Source: Acidobacteriaceae bacterium (lineage in GTDB: Bacteria; Acidobacteriota; Terriglobia; Terriglobales; Acidobacteriaceae). From it: a stretch of 10,127 bases of DNA. The number at the start of each line of letters is the position of its first letter. Position 1 is the stretch's first letter. Shown here piece after piece: positions 1-6,437 of the stretch. Both the position numbers and the translations under genes were made by a program. The DNA is taken from the NCBI GenBank assembly GCA_003132825.1, contig PKYX01000507.1:5038-15164 (forward strand), read 5' to 3'. The notes beneath the pieces are model-generated. The model was given only the letters and a program-made list of their open reading frames with translations. It had not been told where the DNA came from and searched no databases.

Positions 1-292
1 CATCACCGCATCCCGCAGAGTGAAATCGACAGGTTCCTTTTCCGGACGCGAGGCAGAACCGAGATGGATCGCAAACAGGCACTTCGCCGCGTCAGTGCCG
101 TAACCAACTGGTGGGTCGACGCGGTCCGCGTCAGCGGCCTGATGGCAGAGGGGATGATCTCGATTGGCCGCCAGCAAATCACGTCCATTATTACGTATTA
201 CGGCACGCTCGGCCCGGGAAATGTAGCTCAAGCCCGGGCAGACTGCTGCGGCTCTCGTGAAAGCTACAGAAGTGATGATTCTGCGAGTGTGA
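1..292 (+). pseudogene. Decayed excisionase-type HTH + Mop/TOBE molybdate regulator (3' part)
   Basis: The reading frame enters from the left edge. Frame 1 opens with RIPQSEIDRFL, the end of a MerR/excisionase-like DNA-binding domain, which in many bacteria is fused to a molybdate-binding Mop/TOBE domain. The rest of that domain is visible but broken into frames. RNQLVG (99-116) lies in another frame from VDAVRVSGLMAE (115 onward, back in frame 1), implying small compensating deletions. Frame 1 continues through ISIGRQQITSIIT (to about 195). The domain's end, LKPGQTAAALVKATEVMI (227-280), then resumes in frame 2 and stops at TGA 290-292, after an in-frame TAG at 224-226. The last stretch is textbook Mop sequence, so the family call is firm. 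At least one net frameshift plus a nonsense codon makes a working C-terminus unlikely. The stop lies one base before the next gene's ATG, suggesting a former operon. A plain frame-1 protein ending at 297 remains possible but would lack the end of the Mop fold. Confidence 0.75.
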
Positions 293-293
293 G

Positions 294-776
294 ATGAAGA
301 AACGACTCTTTCTTGCGTTCCTTATTGCCCTAATGCTGGACGCCATCCTAGTTCAGTGTCAGCAGCTCACCATCCAGACAGAAATCGGAAAGCAGACGGT
401 TTTGACAAAGGCGGACATCGAGGCCTTGCCGACTACCACCGTCACGACCGGTTCTTCGGATGCGCCAGTCACCTTTGTCGGAGTCTCAGTCAAAGCCTTG
501 CTCGAAAAAGCGGGGGTTGGTTTCGGGGAATCTCTGAGAGGAAAACGACTCGCCTCGTGTCTTCTGGTGGAGGCCGCCGACGGGTACCGGATTGTGATTG
601 CCCTCCCGGAACTAGATCCGGCCTTTACCGATCGGCAGATCGTGCTGGCTTTCTTGCGAAATGGAAAACCCCTGGATGAGAAAGAGGGACCATACCGGAT
701 CGTCATTCCCGATGAAAAAAGAATCGCGCGTTGGGTGCGACAGGTGACGACTTTGAGAATCGTGGACGTGCAGTGA
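294..776 (+). CDS. Small exported molybdopterin-oxidoreductase-fold protein (Oxidored_molyb-like)
   Basis: This is a 160-residue protein with an N-terminal Sec signal (KKR then a hydrophobic stretch to about residue 20), so it probably acts in the periplasm. The body matches the short Oxidored_molyb/SUOX-fold family. Recognisable parts are the segment around FVGVSVKALLEKAG (61-74), ADGYRIVIALPELDPAF (95-111), the KEGPYRIVIPDEKR block (130-143) and the ending RWVRQVTTLRIV (146-157). In YedY/SUOX enzymes a catalytic Cys lies just before the 'GxxLxxLL' helix. Here that place reads TTGSSDAP and has no Cys, so molybdenum ligation of the usual kind is not supported. The two Cys present (22 and 89) lie elsewhere. 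LVQC at 19-22 resembles a lipobox, but Gln at -1 is atypical. The neighbours (Mop-type regulator remnant, modA) fit a molybdenum context. The exact role is unknown; domain call confident, enzyme activity not. Confidence 0.8.
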   Translation: MKKRLFLAFLIALMLDAILVQCQQLTIQTEIGKQTVLTKADIEALPTTTVTTGSSDAPVTFVGVSVKALLEKAGVGFGESLRGKRLASCLLVEAADGYRIVIALPELDPAFTDRQIVLAFLRNGKPLDEKEGPYRIVIPDEKRIARWVRQVTTLRIVDVQ

Positions 777-957
777 AGAGTCCATCCTTCTGGATCATTG
801 CTCGGGCGGCCCTGGCGACAAAACTGACGATATCGCCTTTGCTAAGTTTGGCGTCGTCAGCGCCACGCCGGGTTATGGCTTTCTCCCTGAGATTGGAGCC
901 CGTGTAGACCATAAGGCGGCCCATGGCATGGCCGAACCGAATTTCCTCGAATGGTCC
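777..957 (-). pseudogene. Possible antisense TOBE/Mop-domain relic
   Basis: Between the oxidoreductase-like gene and modA, the minus strand carries an open stretch whose translation resembles a Mop/TOBE module. It includes GPFEEIRFGHAMGRL, then AITRRGADDAKLSKGDIV and FVARAARAMIQKDG, which follow the family pattern ITRRSA..L.L..GD.V...VKA..VMI. The similarity runs from about 957 down to 790. The frame then continues antisense into the upstream gene without a natural stop, and the upstream part (toward 1155) is antisense to modA. It therefore looks like a fragment rather than an intact gene. No start codon with a ribosome-binding site was found. It may be a relic of a stand-alone molybdate-binding Mop protein or of the ModC/ModE C-terminus. 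The call rests on pattern resemblance only. Confidence 0.4.
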
Positions 958-1017
958 AGACCGCATGTGTCTGGCTGAGATTGACCTGTGGTGGTTATCG
1001 ACACTAGGAGAGAGTGC

Positions 1018-1809
1018 ATGAGCATCCGAAGAGTGGCTCTGACGGCGTTTGTGGCAGCGGTTTGCATTTCGCAACTGTGCGCAGCTCAACAGATCAGCGT
1101 CGCTGCCGCGGCTGACCTTCAGTTTGCCATGCAAGATATCGCTGCCCGATTTCAAAAGGAGACGGGAAAAAGTGTGCAGGTTAGTTACGGTTCGTCGGGC
1201 AACTTCTTCCAGCAGCTTCAGAATGGGGCGCCTTTTGACATGTTCTTTTCGGCCAATCTTGATTACCCGAAGAAGTTGGAGGCTGCTGGGCTGACCGAAC
1301 CAGGCAGCTACTATCAGTATGCCAGGGGCAAGATTGTGATCTGGGTGCCGAACGACTCGAAACTCGACCTGAGTTCTGGCATCCAGGCCCTATTGAACCC
1401 TTCCATCCAGAAGATCGCGATTGCCAACCCACAGCATGCTCCCTACGGGCAGGCCGCCGTCGCCGCGATGCAAAAGGGAGACGTCTACGACAAAGTGAAG
1501 GGCAAGCTGGTGCTGGGTGAAAACATTTCACAAACGGCGTCGTTCGTGGTCTCGGGCTCAGCGGATGTGGGCATGGTCGCCCTCTCGCTCGCTTTGTCTC
1601 CGAACATGAAAGACAAGGGGCGGTACGCTGAGGTTCCGGCCGATGAATACCCGCCAATCGAACAGGCCTGCGTCATCCTGAGCTCATCGAAGAACAAAGA
1701 AACGGCAAGCCAATTCTTGTTGTTCATCAAGACAGCTGCGATTGGCGAAGTCTTGCGGAGCTACGGTTTCGACGTACCTCGGTCTTTCACCAATAACGTG
1801 AAAGAGTAA
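1018..1809 (+). CDS. modA: Molybdate ABC transporter substrate-binding protein ModA
   Basis: This is a 263-residue type II periplasmic binding protein that captures molybdate (or tungstate) for an ABC importer. The signal peptide covers residues 1-23 (IRR, hydrophobic core, CAA). The mature protein opens with ISVAAAADLQFAM, the hallmark ModA start, followed by YGSSGNFFQQLQNGAPFDMFFSA (57-79), where the Ser-rich loop contributes oxyanion ligands. IAIANPQHAPYGQAA (134-148), ENISQTASFVVSGSADVG (168-185) and the PPIEQACVIL segment (212-221) complete the family signature. Length is normal. The ATG at 1018 was chosen because AGGAG at 1006-1010 sits seven bases upstream; a GTG at 988 would add ten residues before the signal peptide. 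No modB or modC follows, so the permease and ATPase must be elsewhere or lost. The gap to the preceding gene is 241 bases, so modA may have its own promoter. Confidence 0.93.
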   Translation: MSIRRVALTAFVAAVCISQLCAAQQISVAAAADLQFAMQDIAARFQKETGKSVQVSYGSSGNFFQQLQNGAPFDMFFSANLDYPKKLEAAGLTEPGSYYQYARGKIVIWVPNDSKLDLSSGIQALLNPSIQKIAIANPQHAPYGQAAVAAMQKGDVYDKVKGKLVLGENISQTASFVVSGSADVGMVALSLALSPNMKDKGRYAEVPADEYPPIEQACVILSSSKNKETASQFLLFIKTAAIGEVLRSYGFDVPRSFTNNVKE

Positions 1810-1844
1810 AGAGTTTTGATTTCCTTTGAGCAGTTTGGCTTCCT

Positions 1845-1870
1845 TGCCCCGGCTGCCTCAAAGCGGGGCA
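1845..1870 (+). other. Hairpin downstream of modA
   Basis: TGCCCCG (1845-1851) and CGGGGCA (1864-1870) form a perfect 7-bp stem with a 12-base loop, 36 bases after the modA stop. There is no T-run behind it, so it is not a classical intrinsic terminator. It could protect the modA 3' end or be chance in GC-rich DNA. The rest of 1810-2054 holds no convincing gene. Frames that stay open there are rich in Arg, Ser and Pro and lack a credible start, and no clear promoter was seen. Confidence 0.3.
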
Positions 1871-2054
1871 GCTGCGTCCGGAAACGTCCGACCATCGAAA
1901 AGCACGATTTCTGCTCGCATCGGACACCTCCCTGATTCAACCCGATCGACTTGCCATTGCCGTGCGGCGCGGCCTTGGTTTGGAAGTCCGGCTCGACCCT
2001 GGTCGGCCAAACACGCTCGGCGACTCGGCGCCATGTATGCCGAAAAGTTGTGGT

Positions 2055-2336
2055 ATGCTCACGAAAATGGCACGAGCGGCATTGCAATACGGGTTCGCCG
2101 CGCTGCTTGCATTGCTCTCGGTGCAAGCGACCGTGCCGTCCGCGCAGGTTGCAACGGCTATCGAAATAGCCTGCCGCTCCGAAGCGCAACAACCTCTCCC
2201 CAGCGAGGCGCGGCGCGTCCCGGCCTCCGTACCGATTCGGCGGTCCGCGCTGACCTACGCATCGCGGACCCGGCCGGAACCCGCCGCCGCGGTTCTGTTC
2301 CAACGACCCCCTCCCGTACCCTCCTTCTTTTCCTAA
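2055..2336 (+). CDS. Small exported leader peptide upstream of secA; candidate SecM-like arrest peptide
   Basis: This predicted 93-residue protein starts at ATG 2055 (ATG 2067 and GTG 1962 are alternatives; none has a good Shine-Dalgarno). It has an N-terminal signal sequence: KMAR, then a hydrophobic core LQYGFAALLALLSV (about 10-23), then a small-residue c-region near 25-35. The middle is Arg/Pro-rich. The C-terminus reads FQRPPPVPSFFS (82-93), placing an R-P-P-P motif six residues before the TAA. The last codons form the 5' arm of a hairpin that covers the ribosome-binding site of the secA-like gene 30 bases downstream. A signal peptide, a small size, a stall-prone proline motif at the very end and a masked downstream SD are the features of SecM in enterobacteria and, for the R-A-P-P/G motif, of ApdA/ApdP. 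I recognise no homologue by sequence. It could alternatively be an ordinary small secreted protein. A weak TATGCT at 2054-2059 could be a -10 box for a leaderless start at 2067. Confidence 0.6.
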   Translation: MLTKMARAALQYGFAALLALLSVQATVPSAQVATAIEIACRSEAQQPLPSEARRVPASVPIRRSALTYASRTRPEPAAAVLFQRPPPVPSFFS

Positions 2337-2358
2337 GTCACCACCAAAGAAGGGGAGG
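2320..2358 (+). promoter_or_regulatory. Hairpin masking the secA Shine-Dalgarno
   Basis: The 5' arm CCTCCTTCTTT (2320-2330) lies in the last codons of the leader ORF. It pairs with AAAGAAGG (2346-2353) and AGG (2356-2358). The result is 11 Watson-Crick pairs with a two-base G bulge (2354-2355) and a 15-base loop that contains the leader's TAA. The 3' arm contains the GGGGAGG ribosome-binding site of the secA-like gene (GGAGG 2354-2358, eight bases before ATG 2367). In the folded state initiation should be blocked. A ribosome paused with the Pro codons 2307-2312 in its P site would reach roughly 2322-2328, covering the 5' arm and freeing the SD. The pairing is seen in the sequence; the switching is inferred from the SecM-secA precedent. 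Confidence 0.65.
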
Positions 2359-2366
2359 CAACCAGC

Positions 2367-4604
2367 ATGTTCAGGACCTTATTGCGTCTTTGCGGACTGG
2401 GGGACCACGAGTCCGCAGATCAACTGCGCGCCCTTACCGAGCGACGAGAGCAGCTGTCTACCCGAACCGACGATCAACTCAAATCTGCGGCGAGAGCAGC
2501 GCGCGGCGACGCGGACGTAATTGAAACCTTTGCGTTGGCGGCGGCGATTACAGAGCGCGTGCTTGGGCTGCGGATGTTCGACGTACAGCTGCTGGGCGCG
2601 CTCGCGATGCAACGTGGACACATTGCCGAGATGAAGACCGGCGAGGGTAAGACGCTGGCGGCTGTGCCGGCCGTGATCTGGTATGCGCGTCAGGGACGCG
2701 GCGCGCATGTGCTAACTGCCAACGATTACCTGGCTCGCCGCGACTCTACCTGGATGCGCGGGATTTACGATTGGTTCGGACTTTCTGTGGCCCACATCTC
2801 GCAGACCATGTCCCCGGAACGACGCCGTGCCGCCTACCGGTGTGATGTGACCTATGCGACCGCGAACGAAGTCGGTTTTGACTACCTGCGGGACGGATTG
2901 GCTCGGAGTGCGGAAGAACTGGTCCAGCGGCCGTTAGTTTTTGCCCTGATCGATGAGGCCGATTCCATTTTGATCGACGAGGCGCGCATTCCGCTCGTCA
3001 TAGCGGGAGGAGTGCCTGAAGATTCCGCAGTTGCATGCCGCGTAGATTCCCTGATGGCCGAGCTGCGCCGTCACCAGCACTACTCCATCGATGAGGCGGC
3101 ACGCAATGTGCAGTTGACCGATGCCGGCATCGAGCGAGCGGAAGCAGCTCTTGACTGTCGAAATCTGTTCGATGCCGACAATTTTCGGATTCTGACCGCG
3201 GTGCAGGATGCGCTGCACGCGCATGCCTTGCTGAAACGCAACGTAGATTATGTCGTCAAAGATGGCGCGATCGAGTTGGTTGACGAGTTCAAGGGCCGAA
3301 TCGCCCAGAACCGCCGATTGCCAGCGGGGCTGCAGTCCGCCGTTGAAGTCAAGGAGCGAGTGCAGCTGAAAACACAGGGACGCATCCTAGGCTCGATTAC
3401 GGTGCAAAGCCTCACCCGCATGTATGAGCGGATCTGCGGCATGACCGGTACTGCTGCGACCCAAGCCGAAGAGTTCTGGCAGGTGTACAGGCTGCCAGTA
3501 ACGGTGATTCCGACGAATCGGCCGGTCATTCGTCAAGATCTCCCCGACCTGGTGTATGCCGACCAAGCGGCGCGGAGTCTGGCGCTTACAGAAGAAATTC
3601 GAAAGATCCATCAGACCGAGCGTCCCATTCTGGTGGGAACGGCGAGCATCGAGGAGTCTGAGAAATTGAGCCGCAGCCTGCACCTGGCGGGTATCGATCA
3701 TTCGGTTCTGAATGCCCGGAACGATGAGGCGGAAGCCGAGATTATCGCCCAAGCCGGGGCGCTCGGCGCCGTGACGGTTTCGACCAACATGGCGGGACGA
3801 GGCACTGACATTCTGCTGGGAGGGAATCCCCCCCAAGACCGCGAGAAGGTGGTCGAGCTTGGCGGTCTCTACGTCCTGGGCACGACTCGTCACGAGGCGA
3901 GACGGATTGACAATCAACTCCGGGGGCGGGCGGGACGGCAGGGCGATCCGGGAACGTCCCGCCTATTGATCAGCCTCGACGATGACCTGCTTCTGCGTTT
4001 CGGAATTGCCGAGAATCCGGATATCGAGAGCGTACAACGCACCGCGGAAGGTCAGAATCTGGAGATTCGGAAGACGCTCTGGAAGTACGACTGCACGGTC
4101 GAACATCACCGCCGCGAAATGTATGGCTTACGCCGTGAGGTTCTGCTGTCCGCCGGCTGGAGCCTCCGTTCGATGGTACGCGAAGAACAATACTTGGGAC
4201 TGACCCAAGCCGCCGGTAACGAGGCACTCGAAAGAGCCGGTCGGCAACTCGTGCTGGCCATCATCGATGAGCTCTGGTCCGACTATCTGGCGAATGTGGC
4301 GGAACTGAAGGGCGGCATCCATTGGGTCTCCTGGGGCGGTCGTGATCCACTCTATGAGTTTCTGACTGGCGAACAGGCGATCTATGCGGATTTCCATCGC
4401 TGCCTGACAGAAGAGATTGCCGACGCGCTGGCGAACGCCGAGATGCGGGATGGCGTGATCCATTTTCCGGATGGCCGGCGTTTTGAACGCGGAGCAACTT
4501 GGACCTACATCACCACCGACCAACCTTTCGGAACCCTCGGCGAGCGGATCGTCAAAGGCCTGCGGCGAAAACTCTCGAAACATATGCGTCGGCATGCAAA
4601 CTAG
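2367..4604 (+). CDS. Short SecA-like preprotein translocase ATPase (accessory SecA type)
   Basis: This is a 745-residue motor ATPase of the SecA family, which pushes unfolded preproteins through SecYEG. Motifs in order: Walker A MKTGEGKT (89-96); LTANDYLARRD (116-126); TYATANEVGFDYLRD (162-176); DEAD box with LIDEADSILIDEARIPL (194-210); the preprotein-binding domain (about 211-350); GMTGTA (358-363); TNMAGRGTDILLGG (473-486); and the arginine-finger motif DNQLRGRAGRQGDPG (515-529). The wing/scaffold region follows, with the GGIHWVSWGGRDPLYEF segment (649-665). The protein ends soon after, in a basic tail. It lacks the long C-terminal linker and the CxCxSGxxxxxxxxCH zinc site of housekeeping SecA (usually about 850-1000 residues), so it resembles accessory SecA2-type proteins. 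ATG 2367 has an excellent SD (GGGGAGG) that is masked by a hairpin with the upstream leader ORF. The stop codon shares CTAG with the convergent response-regulator gene. Whether it is the cell's only SecA cannot be told here. Confidence 0.93.
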   Translation: MFRTLLRLCGLGDHESADQLRALTERREQLSTRTDDQLKSAARAARGDADVIETFALAAAITERVLGLRMFDVQLLGALAMQRGHIAEMKTGEGKTLAAVPAVIWYARQGRGAHVLTANDYLARRDSTWMRGIYDWFGLSVAHISQTMSPERRRAAYRCDVTYATANEVGFDYLRDGLARSAEELVQRPLVFALIDEADSILIDEARIPLVIAGGVPEDSAVACRVDSLMAELRRHQHYSIDEAARNVQLTDAGIERAEAALDCRNLFDADNFRILTAVQDALHAHALLKRNVDYVVKDGAIELVDEFKGRIAQNRRLPAGLQSAVEVKERVQLKTQGRILGSITVQSLTRMYERICGMTGTAATQAEEFWQVYRLPVTVIPTNRPVIRQDLPDLVYADQAARSLALTEEIRKIHQTERPILVGTASIEESEKLSRSLHLAGIDHSVLNARNDEAEAEIIAQAGALGAVTVSTNMAGRGTDILLGGNPPQDREKVVELGGLYVLGTTRHEARRIDNQLRGRAGRQGDPGTSRLLISLDDDLLLRFGIAENPDIESVQRTAEGQNLEIRKTLWKYDCTVEHHRREMYGLRREVLLSAGWSLRSMVREEQYLGLTQAAGNEALERAGRQLVLAIIDELWSDYLANVAELKGGIHWVSWGGRDPLYEFLTGEQAIYADFHRCLTEEIADALANAEMRDGVIHFPDGRRFERGATWTYITTDQPFGTLGERIVKGLRRKLSKHMRRHAN

Positions 4605-5371
4605 TAACCGATCCGCGCTTTGAACTCGCGTACTCGGTCGCGTGCGACCGCCAAGTCTGTGTTTCTCGCGTCCTTCAGGCGAACATTCAAACTTCCTCCG
4701 GGGAGCGACGTGACTTCCTTGATCCAGATTGCGTTCACCACCGTGCTACGGTGGATGCGGAGGAACTTTCTAGGATCCAACTTTCTCTCCAACTGCGCAA
4801 TCGCATAGTCCACGCAGTAGGCCTTGCCCTCCGATACCGCGTACGTCAACTTGTCCTCGGCATAGAAATATGCCACTCGATCCAGGTCGAGGAACCAAAG
4901 CCGGTCTCCCAGCCGCGACGCTATCCGGTCAGGATATTCGGGTTTCGCGTCTCGCAGCGAGTCCGTGAGCTGCTTGAGCAACACTTGCAAATCCGGCTGG
5001 GCAAGCTGACCCAAGGCCCGCAAACGCTCAACTTTGTTCAGAGCCCGTTCCAGAGATTCGGGCTCTACCGGCTTCAGGAGGTAGTCGATTGTGTTCACGC
5101 CGAATGCTTTCAGTGCGTATTGGTCGTAAGCCGTGGTGAAAACAACCATGGGCTGGCTGGACAGGCGCGCCAAAACCTCAAAGCCATTCAGACGCGGCAT
5201 CTGAATATCCAAGAAGCACACGTCGGGTGGATCGGCGGTTAAGGCCGCCACTGCCTCCTCGGGCTCGGTTGTGCTGCCGGTCACTTTCACCCGTTCTGTG
5301 TGCTCCAGTAACCGGCGTAAGCGCTCGAGCGCCAACGGCTCATCGTCGACCAGGTAGGCGCGAAGTTTCAT
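4601..5371 (-). CDS. LytTR-family response regulator
   Basis: This is a 256-residue two-component transcription factor. The receiver domain (1-120) has the acidic pair D9/D10, phospho-acceptor D55 in FLDIQMP, T80, and K100 in YLLKPVEP. A linker (about 120-148) leads to a LytTR DNA-binding domain (about 149-254), with SRLGDRLWFLDLDRVAYFYAEDK, then KFLRIHRSTVVN (202-213) and a final basic strand. LytTR proteins bind paired 9-bp direct repeats upstream of target genes. The ATG at 5371-5369 overlaps the kinase stop as ATGA, so the two are translationally coupled and almost certainly partners. A longer open frame runs upstream to 5587, but it is antisense-like sequence over the kinase gene and is not used. 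The TAG stop overlaps the secA TAG tail-to-tail. Confidence 0.95.
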   Translation of the reverse strand: MKLRAYLVDDEPLALERLRRLLEHTERVKVTGSTTEPEEAVAALTADPPDVCFLDIQMPRLNGFEVLARLSSQPMVVFTTAYDQYALKAFGVNTIDYLLKPVEPESLERALNKVERLRALGQLAQPDLQVLLKQLTDSLRDAKPEYPDRIASRLGDRLWFLDLDRVAYFYAEDKLTYAVSEGKAYCVDYAIAQLERKLDPRKFLRIHRSTVVNAIWIKEVTSLPGGSLNVRLKDARNTDLAVARDRVREFKARIGY

Positions 5372-6426
5372 ACGCGTGGCAAAACCATCTCCACCACAGA
5401 ATGGCTGTTTCGCCGGAAAACATTCAGACGCGCTCGGGCGCCGAACAGCGAATCGAGGCGTTCCACCAGATTGTCCAGGCCATGACCAGCATGAACCTTC
5501 GTGAGGTCGAAGCCCGGCCCGGTGTCTTGAACTTCGATCCGCAAAGTGCCGTTGTCCGCGGATGCTGTAACCAGAACCTCCCCGCAACCGCTCTGCGGAG
5601 TGATGCCGTGCTTCACTGCATTCTCGACCAGCGCCTGCACCGACATGGGAGGCACCTTGGCGCTCTGCAACTCGGCCGGCACTCCCACCGACCCGCGCAG
5701 CTTGTCACCGAAGCGCACCCTTTCGATGTCGAGATAGCTTTCTACCATCGCCAACTCCTGCTGCAATGGAATCAGGGGTTGATTGCTGGTGTCGAGCGAG
5801 GCGCGTAACAATACCGCCAGTCGGCCCACAATCTGTTCCGCCCGGGCCGGGTTCACCGCGATCAGGGAGCTGATCGAGTTCAACGTGTTGAACAGAAAAT
5901 GCGGATGAATGCGCGACTCGAGCGAACCCAGGCGCGCTTCAACCGCCAGTTTCCGTGCCCGCTCTGCCGCCACTTCTTTCTCCCGAAGCTTCTCCTCCAT
6001 CACTTGCACCTGTCCGCGCAATGATCCGTGGGCTAGAGCGCCTAAGCCGAATACGATCGCAAGAGGCATGGCGACGCGTAGAGTGCGGAAGTACTCCGGC
6101 CAGAAGTGCTGTGGGACGACGAAACCGATGCCCATCAAAAGCGTCTGTGCCAGCAAACAGCCGACAGCACTGAACACGACAACGCCCACGGTCACGACCG
6201 GAACTAGCGGGAACTTGCGGAGCGCCGGTCTCTCCACCAGGCGGCTCATGACCAAAACGCCGAGAACTCCGGTCAGGTTCGCGTAGACCAGAGCATAGGC
6301 CAGCATATCTAGCAGTTGGCGGAAGTTTGCGATCTGATTCCCGGCGATCTGGATCAGGATCACAATGGCCACGGCGAGATTGATCCAAAGTAGCGAAAAC
6401 GTCCATTTGTGCTTGATCGGAGACAT
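5368..6426 (-). CDS. LytS/YehU-type sensor histidine kinase
   Basis: This is a 352-residue membrane sensor kinase. About four hydrophobic segments fill the N-terminal third (roughly 9-28, 41-60, 74-98 and 117-135). A charged, probably coiled-coil stretch (138-170) follows. The His_kinase (PF06580) box RIHPHFLFNTLNSISSLI (172-189) contains H176, the likely phospho-acceptor. The ATPase part has the N-box VQALVENAVKHG (263-274), DTGPGFD (301-307) and a G-box GHGLDNLVERL (314-324). There is no recognised extracellular sensor domain, so the signal may be read in the membrane or through a partner protein. The ATG at 6426-6424 was chosen because GGGAGGG lies immediately upstream and the hydrophobic part begins shortly after. 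Only 11 bases separate it from the stop of the secreted-protein gene ahead, so the three genes form one operon. Confidence 0.94.
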   Translation of the reverse strand: MSPIKHKWTFSLLWINLAVAIVILIQIAGNQIANFRQLLDMLAYALVYANLTGVLGVLVMSRLVERPALRKFPLVPVVTVGVVVFSAVGCLLAQTLLMGIGFVVPQHFWPEYFRTLRVAMPLAIVFGLGALAHGSLRGQVQVMEEKLREKEVAAERARKLAVEARLGSLESRIHPHFLFNTLNSISSLIAVNPARAEQIVGRLAVLLRASLDTSNQPLIPLQQELAMVESYLDIERVRFGDKLRGSVGVPAELQSAKVPPMSVQALVENAVKHGITPQSGCGEVLVTASADNGTLRIEVQDTGPGFDLTKVHAGHGLDNLVERLDSLFGARARLNVFRRNSHSVVEMVLPRV

Positions 6427-6437
6427 ACCCTCCCACC

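Noticed and set aside
703..1155. Minus-strand frame of 150 codons as an intact gene
   Set aside because: Only the middle (about 790-957) looks like protein; both ends are antisense to real genes. Only the TOBE-like fragment was kept, as a possible relic.
1962..2054. GTG 1962 as the start of the leader peptide
   Set aside because: It would place about 31 Arg/Pro-rich residues before the signal peptide and has no ribosome-binding site. ATG 2055 or 2067 gives a normal signal sequence.
1761..2303. Minus-strand open frame of 180 codons
   Set aside because: Low-complexity Arg/Gly composition antisense to the leader and the modA end; no recognisable family.
1826..2524. Long plus-strand open frame (232 codons, TTG start) spanning the modA-secA gap
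   Set aside because: It overlaps the first 150 bases of the secA-like gene and the leader ORF in another frame, is Arg/Ser/Ala-rich, and shows no domain or signal pattern. It is a GC-rich shadow.
4499..5242. Plus-strand frame of 247 codons opposite the LytTR gene
   Set aside because: It overlaps the secA end and is fully antisense to a clear response regulator.
5372..5587. N-terminal extension of the LytTR regulator up to 5587
   Set aside because: The receiver domain begins at MKLRAYLVDDEP (5371) with an ATGA coupling to the kinase. The extension is an out-of-frame reading of the kinase gene.
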